Of a stretch of 64,000 nucleotides of DNA, positions 27,539 through 43,182 are shown piece after piece (position 1 is the first letter of the stretch; the number at the start of each line of letters is the position of its first letter). The notes under the pieces are model-generated. The model had not been told where the DNA came from. It was given only the letters and a program-made list of their open reading frames with translations, and did not search any database. The position numbers were made by a program, and so were the translations under genes. Source of the DNA: Scylla paramamosain (taxonomy: Eukaryota; Arthropoda; Malacostraca; Decapoda; Portunidae); assembly GCF_035594125.1 (NCBI RefSeq), contig NC_087157.1, positions 7,220,001-7,284,000 of the forward strand, read 5' to 3'.

Positions 27539-28286
27539 TATAAACCCACGATTAAACCCTTTGAAAAATTGAGTAAGTAGAGATTGTACAAGATTATCCT
27601 TCTCTCTCTTTTTTTACGTTTTAATTTGCGGAACTAAAAACGAGGAAGGCGATGTAGAGCTACAGAAGAAGGGAAATAAGTAAATCCGAGTAAGTTTCCG
27701 CATCTGTAGCTCATCCAGTACAAGCAATACTTCTTTTTCTATCTCACTCTTCTCTTCCCACATTCCCTCTCATCCCTCCATCAACCCCCGACGCAAACCA
27801 CTTAGCAAGCCTCGAGTGGTGCTGTGGATTAAATCAGGTAAATACCCATGCTCTCTCAGGACTTCCTCTTGATCTACCAGCCAATTAGTGTTTACCTGTG
27901 TGCTTGTGACCGCTGCTTGCCTCAGCTAACCTTCACTGACCTTTGCTCTCCCACGGGCATGGTTTCCAGGTTTCCACACACAAAAATGTTCCCTTGCCTT
28001 GAAAAAATAACACATTATCTCATTCCCTGCCTGCCATCCCTCACCACCCATCGTAAATTCCAGCCCTGCAAATATACAGGTGGAGGAGGAGGTGGTGGTG
28101 GTGGTGGTGGTTCTGGCCGCTAACCTCACAACACCTCCCGCTGTGAAAGGCGAGTTGATTTGTGTCTTGCATATCGCGTTCCATCCATCACGGGGACGAA
28201 ATCACCGTTATTTAAAACTTCGTACACATTTATCTCAAACTACTTTTGATATTTTTAAACATTACCTACATCTGTTCTTTTCTTTT
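27539..28286. other. Non-coding stretch, no gene seen
   Basis: Mostly unique sequence with a short GGT run at about 28080-28110. No exon-like signals recognised. Confidence 0.45.
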
Positions 28287-28595
<309 letters not shown>

Positions 28596-28882
28596 CATAC
28601 TCAATATCTGTTTTTCTTTTACCAATCTCAATATATTTTTTCCGACATCTTTCTTTTCACTCATACTACACTTTTTGTAAGGTCGAGTAGTGGTGTGAGG
28701 ATTGATATTAAAAACGCGTAATTAACATTAATCCCAATTGATATTAAGTAAAATGTTAGATATAAAAAAAATTGGCTAGATTACGAGCACAATTTTTATT
28801 AGCAATAACATTTTTGTACGAATGGTATTGATAATGAAAACAGTATAACTAAATTACTGGATCAAAGTGACCTCATTTTGTA

Positions 28883-30374
<1,492 letters not shown>

Positions 30375-30435
<61 letters not shown>
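30375..30435. repeat. (GA)n microsatellite
   Basis: Pure array. Confidence 0.97.
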
Positions 30436-30438
<3 letters not shown>

Positions 30439-30899
30439 CATCCTAAATAAACAAGGCGAAAAATAATGGAGAAAACAAGTTCAGGCCTCGCCCAGTCTGT
30501 GCTTCCTGCATTGTTCAGCCTGCAGTGTGTCAGGACGGGGAGGGAAGGATCGAAGACGGAGGGAACAGGAAAGCAGTGGGTATAAAGGAGGAAGAGTTGA
30601 AAGAGAAGCAGTAGGAGAAAGAAAAGACGACATCGAAAAACGAAAATGAGAGACTCCTGAGAACGAATATGACGGAGAAAAGTGAAGAGAAACGACGAAA
30701 AAGAGCAAGAACGAAGATGAGAAGAGCAGAAGGAGAAAGGAGAGATGAAAAATGAAGCCGTAAACAGGAACAGAAACCTTGACGCCAAAATACAAAACAG
30801 AACCCAGAAAATACCAAGAGAGGAGGCGACGAGGCTGTAGAGAGAGTGAGAGGCAAAGTAAAAGAGGAAAGATTGCTCCTTCAGCCTCTCGATCCATAA

Positions 30900-30903
<4 letters not shown>
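30436..30903. other. Purine-rich non-coding DNA
   Basis: A/G-biased plus strand between two GA arrays. The open minus frames are Phe/Ser/Leu-rich composition artefacts. Confidence 0.5.

Positions 30904-30993
<90 letters not shown>
30904..30993. repeat. (AG)n microsatellite
   Basis: Pure array. Confidence 0.98.
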
Positions 30994-30996
<3 letters not shown>

Positions 30997-31336
30997 GAGT
31001 GAAAAGAGGAGTGCCCTTCGCCGCTTCCTCTCCGGTCAAGCTCTCTTTAAATCCAGTGAGCGAGCGGTCCCCGGAGGTCATAACATTATTAGGAAGCGAA
31101 GTAGCCAAGCCTCGCCGGGCAGGTCGAGGGGGAATATCAAATTTTAACTTTTGCATCACCAAGCAAGGGAAGGGAGAAAGGAGAGGACAGGAAATGTGTG
31201 TACGTTGATGAATGTAAGCATGAATGAATGAGTGCACCAACATGTGATGAGTGCATGCGGAAGACAATAGAGCGAGATGAAAGAGTAATTACAAAATATA
31301 TATTACTGTATGTATGAATGAATATGAAAAAACACT

Positions 31337-31677
31337 ATGAAAAAAAGTGGAGGTGGTGTTGCTGTATTCATTAACGACAAATGGTGCAATAACGTAACAA
31401 CCAAGGAGACTCATTGTTGTGATAACCTAGAATTTTTAGTTGTATCTTGTAGACCTTATTATTTACCCAGAGAGTTTAACAACGTATTTATTTTTAATGT
31501 GTACATACCTCCATCTGCCAATATGTCAGTTGCAAGTGAACTACTATTAAATAGCATTAATAAATTTGAAACTAGCTGCCCTGAAAGTGTCAAAATTATC
31601 GTTGGTGATTTTAACGGGTGTAATTTTCACGACCAAATACCAGCATACGAGCAATATGTGAAGTGTACAACTAGGGA
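31337..31677 (+). pseudogene. Endonuclease fragment of the CR1/Rex1-type element
   Basis: The frame opens after a TGA at 31325-31327 and starts with KKSGGGVAVFIND, a typical interior motif of APE-type endonucleases. It includes VGDFNG near residues 89-94 from the ATG. The real reading frame shifts between 31673 and 31678. Left uncorrected, this frame runs to a TAG near 31690. The N-terminal catalytic part is lost by 5' truncation. Confidence 0.8.
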
Positions 31678-33402
31678 GACAGCACACTAGACCTCATGTT
31701 TTGTAATATCAAAGACGGTTACCGTGTTGTGAAGAAAACCCCACTTGGAAATTCTGACCATAATATGTTATATTGTATGCCGGTATACAAACAGAAACTT
31801 AAACGGGAAAAACAGAAAAAAGTGACAATTAAACGCTGGAGTGAGGAATCCATCTGCGAACTCCAAGGGTGCTTCATGTCCACGGATTGGTCAGTATTAT
31901 ACGACGATAACTCAGATATCGATGCCAACGTAGACGTAATGACGTCTTATATAGTGTTCTGTACAGAAATGATTGTTCCATCAAAAACAGTAACCATATT
32001 TCCTAATAATAAGCCCTGGGTAAAGAAAGATCTAAAAATCATTTTAAATGAAAAGAAAAGAGCCCTATCAAGTGACCGTAACCAAGTGAAATCAATACAG
32101 AAAAGGCTAGAAAGAAAAATATCGAGTGCCAAGAAAACATATAAAGAGAAGGTAGAACGCCAGTTTAGAACTAATAACCTGAAAGACGCGTGGCAAGGAC
32201 TGAAACAATTAAGTGGTTATCAAACAAAGCAAAAAATATCAGAACAAAATATCACCAAAGAATACGCTAACGAACTGAACACATTTTTTGCCAGATTTGA
32301 TATACACAACTTTGAAAATAATAATGCAAATTTAAGATCACTGTTAAGCAACACAAATGATAGGCGTATCGAAATATCCCTTAAGGAAGTTTGTAATTCT
32401 TTAAAAAGAGTGAAGACTGGGAAAGCATGTGGTCCCGATGGTGTGAGTGCCAGAGTACTGAAGTCATGTCGTGAGCAGTTAACACTCCCTTTACATAAAT
32501 TATTTCAGGCATCCCTTGACCAAAGTAAAGTCCCAGCCCAATGGAAATTATCAAAAATCATCCCCATACCCAAAACTCGTTCTCCTAAAGTAAACAATGA
32601 TTTTAGGCCTGTGGCGCTCACATGCGTGATATTTAAGTGTTTCGAGAGTATTGTCAAGAATATCTTGTGCAGAGATGTAATTGAGTATTGTGATCCACGA
32701 CAGTTTGCTTATTCCGCTGGTAGAAGTGTCCAAGACGCTGTCCTAACCATGAACCATGAAATAACTAGCCATCTGGAAACTTTAAACTCTTATATTCGTA
32801 TACTATATGTTGACTTTAGTAGTGCTTTCAACACCATTCAACCTCACCTACTTATTGACAAGCTCTTAAATATGAATGTAAACAGCAACCTTATTTCATG
32901 GATTCTAGATTTCCTTTTAAACCGAACACAGTTTGTCAGTATATCAAACATAAAATCTGATATTCTAACCACCAATACAGGAGCTCCACAGGGATGTGTG
33001 CTTTCACCGATACTATTCACAATTTATACAAATGACTGTCAAAGTAATCATAGAAATGTCACTATCATGAAATATGCAGATGACACTGCTATAATTGGGA
33101 AAATATCTAATGGTGATGAAAACAACTTTCTCAGCCAAGTGAACCACTTTGTTTTATGGAGTGACCAGAATTATTTAAATCTAAATGTTTTAAAAACTAA
33201 GGAGATGATCATTGACTTTAGGAAAAATCAGATCCCTCCAGCACAACTTGTAATAAAATCACAAACTGTAGAAAGGGTGGATGAGTATAAATATCTAGGA
33301 ATAATGATAGATAACAAACTCACTGGGAACAGCAACACAAAACTAGTTTATAGCAAGTGTAACCAACGGGTGCATCACCTTCGCATCTTAAACAAACATT
33401 AG
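31678..33402 (+). pseudogene. Endonuclease C-terminus and reverse transcriptase of the CR1/Rex1-type element
   Basis: It continues the endonuclease in a new frame from DSTLDLMF, with GNSDHN carrying the catalytic Asp/His. Residue numbers here count from the ATG at 31696. RT motifs in order: KACGPDG, FRPVALT, QFAYSAGRS, VDFSSAFNTI (first catalytic Asp about residue 373), GAPQGCVLSPILF, MKYADDTAIIG (YADD about 460-463), LNVLKTKEM and YKYLGIMID. The catalytic residues are all present. The frame ends at TAG 33400-33402 because of a second frameshift, and the C-terminus continues from 33404. Decay is modest, so the copy is not very old. Confidence 0.88.
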
Positions 33403-33403
33403 G

Positions 33404-33766
33404 GTAGATAAAACTATTATTTCATTACTATATAAATCAATTGTTGAATCCATCATAACTTTTTCAATAACCACTTGGTTCAGTACTCTCAGATGTAAGG
33501 ATAAAAATAAACTCAATAAAATAGTAAAACAGGCTAAAAGGTTAGGGGCAAATGTGATGCCACTGGAGGAGATATATAAAGTAAATGTCATAAAACAAGC
33601 AAAAAAAATTATGATGGATGAGACACACCCGCTTCATCATAATTATGTGTACTTAAGATCAGGCAGAAGATTACAAGCACCTGTACAACGAACCTCACGA
33701 TATAAAAATTCATTTGTACCTAGGAGCATTAAAATGCTTAACAGTAATATCAGCTTCATTGTATGA
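33404..33766 (+). pseudogene. C-terminal segment of the CR1/Rex1-type element after a frameshift
   Basis: A further 120 codons in the +1 frame, from VDKTIISLLYKSIVES to a stop at 33764-33766. The content (ITFSITTWFSTLR, KIVKQAKRLG, HPLHHNYVYLRSGRR) is the usual C-terminal region of this retrotransposon type. Confidence 0.82.
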
Positions 33767-33974
33767 TTGTGAATTTTTACTATGTGAACTATTTTCATAT
33801 TTTCTTATTCTTATTTTAATGACAGTATGTAGACTAGAGCCCAGTCCGAACAAAGTTTCTTTTATACAATGTATGTACAAAAGACTGAATAAAGTTTATA
33901 TTATTATTATTATTATTATAATGTCAGACTTGCTTTTTATGTCATGTCACTGAAATACTGCACAGTGATATGAC

Positions 33975-33976
<2 letters not shown>

Positions 33977-34028
<52 letters not shown>
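33977..34028. repeat. (GT)n microsatellite
   Basis: Pure GT array about 55 bp after the ATT tail of the CR1/Rex1-type element, followed by GTAT/GTCT-rich sequence to about 34125. Confidence 0.97.
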
Positions 34029-34030
<2 letters not shown>

Positions 34031-34125
34031 TTGTCAATATGTATTTATGTATCTGTATGTACGAGTATTTATGTATGTGCCTCTGTCTATCTGTTTCTTT
34101 TCCTGTCTGTCTCTGCCTGTCTGTT

Positions 34126-34422
34126 CCCACCAGGGGCTCCAAAGTTCTCTCCTCTCACGTCTCTGAGGAGTAAACTTGTCCCTAGTATTAACTGTGACAC
34201 AATTATGTCCTGGAGAGACAGGATCGAGTTACTATTACCTCGTTATGGGGCGAAGAAAAAACCTTTCCTACTTTTCCTCCAGCACAATTACTTCCCCCTG
34301 GTGAGGTCCGACACTCCCTTCCAGCCTTCCAGCCCACCAGCAGAGTTTTCACCTCTTGTCCCTTCCCCTCCCGAGACCATGAAAAAATAACACATGCCAC
34401 TATTGCATTTCTCCCTACCTCC

Positions 34423-34488
<66 letters not shown>

Positions 34489-34817
34489 ATATCCTGACGC
34501 TCTAGTAAACCTAATACATACTAGTGCAAAGAATAACTTTCCTACCTACTCGTCTCTACCATTTCTTTCCCCTCGTTTCTCCTGACTCTCCGACTCCCCT
34601 GCCCACCCTTGCCGCTTCCCGCAGGACGGCTCAAATCAGCGCTTTCCTCCCCACACCGCTGCCTCCTGCTTGTTCTCCGATGTTAATGAAGTCAGATGAA
34701 GCTCCAGTTTCGTGTTTCTACGTTGTGGGACTTGTAATGTGGTGTGTGTGTTACGGGGGTTGCTGGAATGGGTGGAAGGGAAGGGTGGGGGGAAGGGAGG
34801 GCTGGGAAAGGGAGGGA

Positions 34818-34820
<3 letters not shown>
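34126..34820. repeat. Mixed stretch with a (CT)n microsatellite
   Basis: CT array at about 34431-34484. The rest is unique or pyrimidine-rich sequence without a recognisable gene. Confidence 0.7.
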
Positions 34821-34903
<83 letters not shown>

Positions 34904-34922
34904 GATGGATGGATGGATGGAC
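34821..34922. repeat. (GA)n followed by (GGAT)n
   Basis: Pure GA array to 34900, then about five GGAT units. Confidence 0.97.
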
Positions 34923-35199
34923 GAATGAATGAACGAGCGGACAAAACAGTCTAGTCAGAACAGGGAGAGGGAAAAGAAAGGTTTACTTTTAAATAAATAA
35001 ACACACACACACACACGAGAACGTAAAGGAAATTTAGAAAACTAGCAGCCGAAAAAGACACGCCAGAATCTAATCAACCGTTGGCTCCACACAAAAAGTA
35101 GACCGCGGAGAGAGGAGAGACTAACCAGGTTGCCGCAGCGCTTAGATTCCCAGCATGTTTGCCTCAGCGAGTGCACACTTTTCCTTCACCACCATAAGC

Positions 35200-35680
35200 A
35201 AACAACGCGCATTTTTTTTTTTTTTAAGAATGCATTAAAGTAAAAAATTAAAGTATGTAAAAAGTATGCGAGTAAAAAATAAAATAAAAAATGAAAAAAA
35301 AAAAGGCAGTAGAAATGTTAGTCTTAGCAAATAAAAAAAAATAAATAAAACGAATAAAAGGATAATGAGCGAAATAAACACGAAACACCCCATTTTTTTT
35401 TTTTTTCAAGAATGAGTGACAAGGGAAACAATCAGCAGCAAACATAGCAATAAAATTCGCTCTCTTAGCAATTACAAGTTAAAAACGTGAAATTAATAAA
35501 GCGAATAAATGTAATGAATTGAATAAACATACCACAATTTATTTTAAGAATGAAGGAAAGGAAAAAAAACGCAATCAACAGAAAACAACAAATACAAACG
35601 CAAAAAAATAAATATGAATTAATGAAACTAACAGAATTTAATTAACGAAATAAACTAATAAACTGATTCAGCCAAAAAAA
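35200..35680. repeat. Diverged A-rich local tandem repeat
   Basis: Blocks recur: a T run plus AAGAATG at about 35216, 35395 and 35541; CAATCAGCAGCAAACA near 35429 against CAATCAACAGAAAACAACAA near 35572; AATAAAGCGAATAAATG near 35495 against AATAAAACGAATAAAAGG near 35344. I read this as about three diverged units of 145-180 bp. Confidence 0.45.
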
Positions 35681-35978
35681 CAGTAATTACATAAATGAAA
35701 CATACGTATAACTGAAACGTTAAACGAACCAGAACGACCAAAAACTTTTAAACTCGTAAACTGGAAACAACTTCCATGCATAACTAAGACACATGGATTA
35801 AGAAAATACACAAAACCGGACCAGAATTCAATTACCTCCCCGGGAATCCAATCAGACAAGTAAAATGCAAGTATAACATGGCAACAACAAAAGTTTAAGT
35901 GGTTCAGGGAATGTTATGAAGGAACAAAATATTAATATGGTCACAAACTTTCCTCGTCTGACCTGGATGAGACGATAC

Positions 35979-36446
<468 letters not shown>

Positions 36447-36649
36447 CAGACAAGTAGACAGTCAGACATTCAGCCGGTCACTTAGCCAGACAACCAAGTA
36501 TCTGCCATCCACTGAGCAGACACAGTAGTCACACAGACAGACAGGCAGAAGCTCCTCCAGTTCCCTATCACCACACTAATTTCGAGTTACGTTACGAGGG
36601 AAATAATTTGAGCTAGTAATAATAAATGGCTTGAACGTGTACGGTTATA

Positions 36650-36837
<188 letters not shown>

Positions 36838-37041
36838 GAGAAGAAAAAGTTATCCTCCCCATTCAATAAACACAATTTCTCTATCGTGGGGCAGGGAAGA
36901 CAGGGGAAGGAGGGGCAGACAAATGGGGGAGATGTATGGAAACAGAATCTAGCAACTGTCGAGGGGACGCTGTGGGGCGGCGAGGGGGGACGTACAGCGC
37001 AGCAGTGATGTATGAAGTAGGAGAGGGAGGAAATGAATGAA

Positions 37042-37318
<277 letters not shown>

Positions 37319-37559
37319 AGTGAGGTCTCTATAGATTTCAAGACATTGTTTCGCCACCACGCCCATCCCTCACTCCATTAACCACTAAAAGAACGAGATA
37401 ATACACTACACAAACAAATGTCTTGCTGTCTCCGTCTCTTTCTTACTTCCACCTTCTATTTTCACCTTCTCTTTTTCCAATCTTTTTCCTTTCGAATTCT
37501 TTTTATGGATTCGTTGTTTTGCTTCTCTTTCAGGGTGCTCTCTCTTTTGGTTTTCTTAT

Positions 37560-37945
37560 TCCTCCTCTTCTTTGTTTTTTTTTTCTTCTTCTTCTGTTAA
37601 GGATATTGCTTCTTCTCATACAACTGTTGCAGCAGTTCTTCCTTCTCCTCCTCCTCCTCCTCTCTTTCTCTTGCTGCTGCTCCTCTTCCTTCTTCGTCCC
37701 CTAATCCTAATCCAAATCCTCCTCTTCCAATGTCTTCTATGTCTTCTTTGTTCTTCTCGTTTTCTTTTTCTTTCCCCTTAAGTGTTTTCCTTCATTTTTA
37801 CTCGAGAAGACCAGTTCTTTACTTCCTCCTCCTCCTCCTCCTCCTCCTCTTCCTCCTGCTTCTCCTCCTGCTTCTCCTCCTCCTCCTCCTGCTTCTCCTC
37901 CTCTTCCTCCTGCTTCTCCTCCTCCTCCTCCTCCTCCTCCTTTCC
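37560..37945. repeat. Pyrimidine-rich tract with a CTCCTGCTT minisatellite
   Basis: TTC/CTC/CCT-rich sequence. At 37845-37925 CTCCTGCTTCTCCTC recurs about four times within a CTC background. Confidence 0.88.
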
Positions 37946-38478
37946 CTGCTTCTTACACGTACGAACGATGCGTTTCCCTAATTCTCTTCCATCCTAAAAG
38001 CTCGCGTTCCCCGCAATACCTCAGTAAAAACTAACAAGGAAACACTACAGGTATTAATCATTCACCTTCGCCTGAGTACCAACGCTCATTGCACCAAGGA
38101 GGAAGTTTTCACGCGGGCTGCATGGACCCTAGACTGGCCTGACAGTGATGAAGATGAAGGTGCAAAATAAATTAACACCTCAATCATGATTTTTTTTTAA
38201 CGTCAATCAAATGAAAAAAAAAGTAATCGTTTAATCAAGTATCGTCTCATTGCTTCCTGTCTTTTCTCTTTTCCTCTTTGCCTGCTTCGTTCATGCTTGC
38301 TTCACTGCCTTCCTGTCTTGTTTCCCTGCTCGCCTGCCTGTCCATCTGCCTGCCTGCCTGCCTGTCTGTCTGTCTAATCACTTTTGCTGTGTAATACCCT
38401 GGGAATCCCTCAATCTGCAGGGGATACTGAAATTTGGGGAAAGTGTTATTATTTTTCCTTTTTTGTATCTCTAGGTAC

Positions 38479-38480
<2 letters not shown>

Positions 38481-38561
<81 letters not shown>
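38481..38561. repeat. (GA)n microsatellite
   Basis: Pure array. Confidence 0.98.
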
Positions 38562-38563
<2 letters not shown>

Positions 38564-38804
38564 TCGGCAGGAAATATGTAGGTGTGCAAACTTGTAAATA
38601 ATTCAGGGAATTGTATGAAAAATTTCCTAGCGCTCGCACTATCCCTTTTCTTTAATTTGTTATTTCTTGAAGCTTTGGTCTTCACAAAATGAGTTGGCAG
38701 GAAGCCTCTGACTGGAGCCTGAAGACTTATTATGAGAAGAATTCAGGGAAAATTAAAGAATGAAGTATATTAAGAAGCTGTAAAATAGAAAGGAAGCTCA
38801 GGAG

Positions 38805-39326
<522 letters not shown>

Positions 39327-39360
<34 letters not shown>

Positions 39361-39450
39361 AACCTCATCCACATAACCGAAACCTTTGTTGCCATGAAAA
39401 TACTGGCGGTGGTAGTGGTGATGGTCGTAGTAGTGGTGGTGGTGGTAGTA
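39327..39450. repeat. (CA)n and GGT-type microsatellites
   Basis: CA array at 39327-39358, then imperfect GGT/GTA units at about 39408-39448. Confidence 0.92.
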
Positions 39451-39869
39451 ATGCATGAATAAGTCAAATTTTGCCTGTCCCATCAATAAAACACAAGCGT
39501 CACTGGGTGTTGCAGGAGGGAGGGAAGGAGCGTCACCTCAAAAAAATATGTACAACCAAGACACTCCTTACTAAGTAATCTTGATAATTTCTCTGATAAA
39601 GAAAAACATGAATTGAAGTTTCAAGGCAATAGTGTTTAATGAGTGAGACGGAAGCTATAGTGGTGGGGGTGACGATGGCGCTGATGATGATGACAATGGA
39701 AGGATTGAATATCAACGAGGACCAGGAGGGCGATGACGAAAATTAGGTCGGGATGGGATGGTGATGAGGAAGGAAAATATGACCTTCCGCTGAGTCTCAT
39801 ATTTGAGCTCGAAATGAGAACTGGAAATGAACTAAAATTAGAAAGTATATAATTAGCAATATTTGCACA

Positions 39870-40332
39870 ACACGAGGAGGAGGAGGAGGGAAGAAAGAGG
39901 AGGAAGAGGAAGTAATTGAGGAGAAGCAGAAGGAGGAGGAAAGAAAGAGGAAGGAAAGAGGAAGTAATTGAAGAGGAGGAAGAGAAAAGAGCTGACAGTG
40001 ACGAATGAAAAAAAAAAGAAAACAAACAAAACTCCAGAAATATAATTTAAAAAAAGGAAAAGAAAAAAGAAAAAGAAAAGAAGAATAAGAAGAATTATGA
40101 ACAACAAAAAAAGAAAAGAAAAAAGAGAACAGAATAAGATTTAAAATGAATTAAGAAAAAGAAAGAAGAAAAAGAAAAAAAGATAGATGAAGGAGGAGGA
40201 GGAGGAGAAGGAGAAGGAGAAGGAGAAGAAGAAGAAGGAGAAGAAGGAAAAGAAGAAGGAGAAGGAGAAGGAGAAGGAGAAGAAGAAGAAGGAGAAGGAG
40301 AAAGAGGAGGAGGAGGAGAAGGAGAAGGCACA
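39870..40332. repeat. Purine tract (GGA/GAA units)
   Basis: AGGAGGAAG and AGGAGAAGGAGAAG units separated by A-rich sequence. The densest part is 40191-40327, where GGAGAA/GAAGAAGAAGG units repeat with an internal period. Confidence 0.88.
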
Positions 40333-40400
40333 GCGGCAACGCGGGGGAGGGGGCGAGTAGCAAGATGTGTCAGTGGGGAGAGCGAGGCAGGGCTCCTCAC

Positions 40401-40447
40401 CGCCCTGATGGCACCCCCGCTGCTGCTATGAGCGCCGCCCTCGCCAT
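40401..40447 (-). other. Weak candidate for a small first coding exon
   Basis: On the minus strand an ATG at 40447 opens 15 codons plus two bases (MARAALIAAAGVPSG...) and ends at a donor-like CG|GTGAGG. The local sequence is CpG-rich, unlike its surroundings. The Kozak context is poor apart from G at +4. No downstream exon was found. Confidence 0.15.
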
Positions 40448-41055
40448 CAGAGCACGAAACTGTCGCTTAACACAACAACCCTTTCACGACACACACACAA
40501 ACACACGCAGGCGCTCAATACCAAATTACACGAGCACGTTACAACACTGACTCCGTAGCACGACACGCCCAGCACTCAGCCGCTTTGTCACAGCAACGAC
40601 TGGCTCTTGGTACCTGAAGTATATTAGCTTTTCCCCTGTACAGCTTCAGAGTATTGGACAAATTTTAAGGTTGGATTCTCTTGGTGTTTGGTATAAGGTA
40701 TGAGGTTGGTTGCTGAGTAAGTGGCACTATATATATAACTTTTTTCTTCTTTCTTTTCCTTTATCGCTTTGTGTCGCCTATTATGTTCTCCTACTCTTAC
40801 TCTTCTTTCAGTTTTGCTTTTCAGGCGTCTCACCCTTATTGTTTCATTTTATCTGATGCACTAAAATCAATCCCCATGAATTATCTAAATCCACGATTAC
40901 AGTAATACAATGAACAATATTCACCAACTTTAATAAACTCCTTCAGCACCAAGGCATCGGTTTGGTTCTATTATAACCGTGTCAGTATTTGCTGTATTCT
41001 GGCAAACAACTGGTGACTGTATGAAGTTCGGAAGCTGCCAGTAGTACTGAATACG

Positions 41056-41232
41056 TTAACCTTTTCACTGCTAAACATTTTCCCATAATCAACAACTTCA
41101 TACTACAGCCCCTTTAGAATTATATTTTGGAGAAAAAGACAATTAACCTGCTATTCTCTATTTCCTCTGCCAATGCATTTCTTAAGACTATGAACGTTTA
41201 AAAAAGGACAATCATAGCAGTAAAAGTGTTAA
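41056..41232. mobile_element. Putative piggyBac-type MITE
   Basis: A 177-bp segment bounded by TTAA on both sides (41056-41059 and 41229-41232). Inside lie imperfect terminal inverted repeats: CCTTTTCACTGCTA at the left, and at the right TAGCAGTAAAAGTG, which reads CACTTTTACTGCTA on the other strand. TTAA duplication is the hallmark of piggyBac elements. There is no coding capacity. Confidence 0.55.
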
Positions 41233-41592
41233 AAAGGAGTACATTTTGGAAGCCTTGGTGCTTGGGAGAGTTATGATAAAGGCTTCATTTCCTGGTCGAA
41301 TTAACTTGCGAGTATTTATGCAACTATCAATTCCAGCTGTTGTTGAGAGTGCATCAGTCCTTCTCAAGTGGAGTTGTTAATGCCGCAGCCACTCCACTAA
41401 ATCCAAGGAATGTTCTCCTTGAAGTGGCTAATTATTTACGTTGCTGATATCCGGTGCCTCACGCATTATGCTCAGGTCAGGAATAGTGTCAAAATTATCA
41501 CTGCAGCATTTCTGAGCTAACCTTTCATAACTATCACCATTTCTGTTAATCCTAAAAAAGTTCGTTATCAAGTAAACTAAAAAAGATAATGA

Positions 41593-41618
41593 TACTACTG
41601 CTGCTGCCACCACTACTA

Positions 41619-41658
<40 letters not shown>

Positions 41659-41680
41659 CATCACCACCACCACCACCACG
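41593..41680. repeat. (CTA)n then (CAC)n trinucleotide array
   Basis: CTG/CCA/CTA units purest at 41618-41657, then CAC. Confidence 0.94.
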
Positions 41681-42653
41681 CCATCAGTGCTCTAGACAAG
41701 GAACAATGCACGACTACATTAAATGGACAATTGGGTCAGCGTAAAATTCCATTCCATTCCCGAATCTTGATTAGCGAGCCAAAAAAGACTCAACCAGACT
41801 TACAAAAGACGTATGAATGATTTACTTTTCTTTTGTCTACGTTTCTTCTTTATTTCATGTTTAAAGTGGAAGATAGAAATGAACTTTTTTTTTATAGAAA
41901 CACACCCACACACCCACCCACCCACCAATCCCACTCATCCACTCACACGCGCACACACATCCACACACAAACGTACCCAATTATTGAAGCACGTGGCGGG
42001 AAAAAATATTAAACATTCACTCTTTTTAATTTGAAATCTAGCGAAGGTTTCAAAATAAAAGAAATGATTACAATGGAAAACAAGGAGAATAAAGGACCCA
42101 CGAACCAAGAGGACATAAATTTTCAATATTTCTGTACTCAACTGGAGGCAACCAATCACAGAGCTCCAAGTGTAACATAAATATAGAAGAAATACTAATT
42201 AGCCTGTTATCCAATCCCTCCAATTAGTACCTTACCAAACATGACACCCACTGTCCTGCCGGTTGCTTTCATTATTTTCTTTTACTTTTCTTTGTATTTA
42301 TCATGGACATATTTCAGAAAAGGATTCTCTTCGGAAAAGGATTCTATTCCATTTTCATTTTTTCTTTCTAATTAACAATCACCACAACTATGTCTTTCAC
42401 TGAACCTGTTGTTTTCTTCACATATTTTTTTTTCTTATAGCTATTCCTCATATCTTCTCCATCTACTATTTTTTTTTTCTTAATCTATTCCCTCTTCATC
42501 CTACTTTTTACCTTTACATGGTTTACTGTCTTTCCTTTTTTTCTCTCTTTCTTCTTAGTGAATAATTATCTTTGTTATCTCTTACACAGATTTTTTTTTT
42601 TTTTTGTCTTTTTTAACCTTTAACACACCAGCTATTCCTTCATCACAACAAGA

Positions 42654-42656
<3 letters not shown>
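41681..42656. other. Non-coding stretch, no gene seen
   Basis: AT-rich unique sequence with a CACC/CACA-rich patch at 41901-41970. Confidence 0.45.

Positions 42657-42749
<93 letters not shown>
42657..42749. repeat. (CT)n microsatellite
   Basis: Pure array. Confidence 0.98.
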
Positions 42750-42751
<2 letters not shown>

Positions 42752-42950
42752 TCACTCGTTATCTCATTTATATCCTCCTTCCCTTGTCCCTGTGTTCCAT
42801 CTCTTCGCAGTAATTTGACGTCTCCACTTCAAACGCCCAGCTTTCACGGACTTAGGATTCACACAGCACGAGTTCCTGGCGTCTCATTGTGCCTATGTAT
42901 ATCCAGGCAGCAGGGCAGACTTAAGTAGTGTAGACCGAGTGCAGACAAGG

Positions 42951-42952
<2 letters not shown>

Positions 42953-43035
<83 letters not shown>

Positions 43036-43182
43036 TCGTGTGCCTAGTGGATTTTCGGCGGATGCTTAGTGGAAGGGAGGGGAAGGGACCGGAAATAAAG
43101 GAAAGGGAAGGGAAGGGAAGGAAAGGGAAGGGAAGGGAAGGAAAGGGAAGGGAAAGGAAGTAAAGGAAAGGGAATAGGAAGT

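Larger units (their letters stand above)
31328..33920 (+). mobile_element. CR1/Rex1-type non-LTR retrotransposon, 5'-truncated
   Basis: A 2.6-kb element with the C-terminal part of an APE-type endonuclease, a complete RT domain and C-terminal region, a 3' UTR containing AATAAA (33888-33893), and a tail made of ATT units (33898-33920) rather than poly(A). The microsatellite-like 3' end and the RT wording (FRPVALT, DFSSAFNTI, GAPQGCVLSP, YADDTAIIG) fit the CR1/Rex1 group better than Jockey. The coding region is split by two frameshifts. The 5' end of the endonuclease and any ORF1 are missing. Confidence 0.87.
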
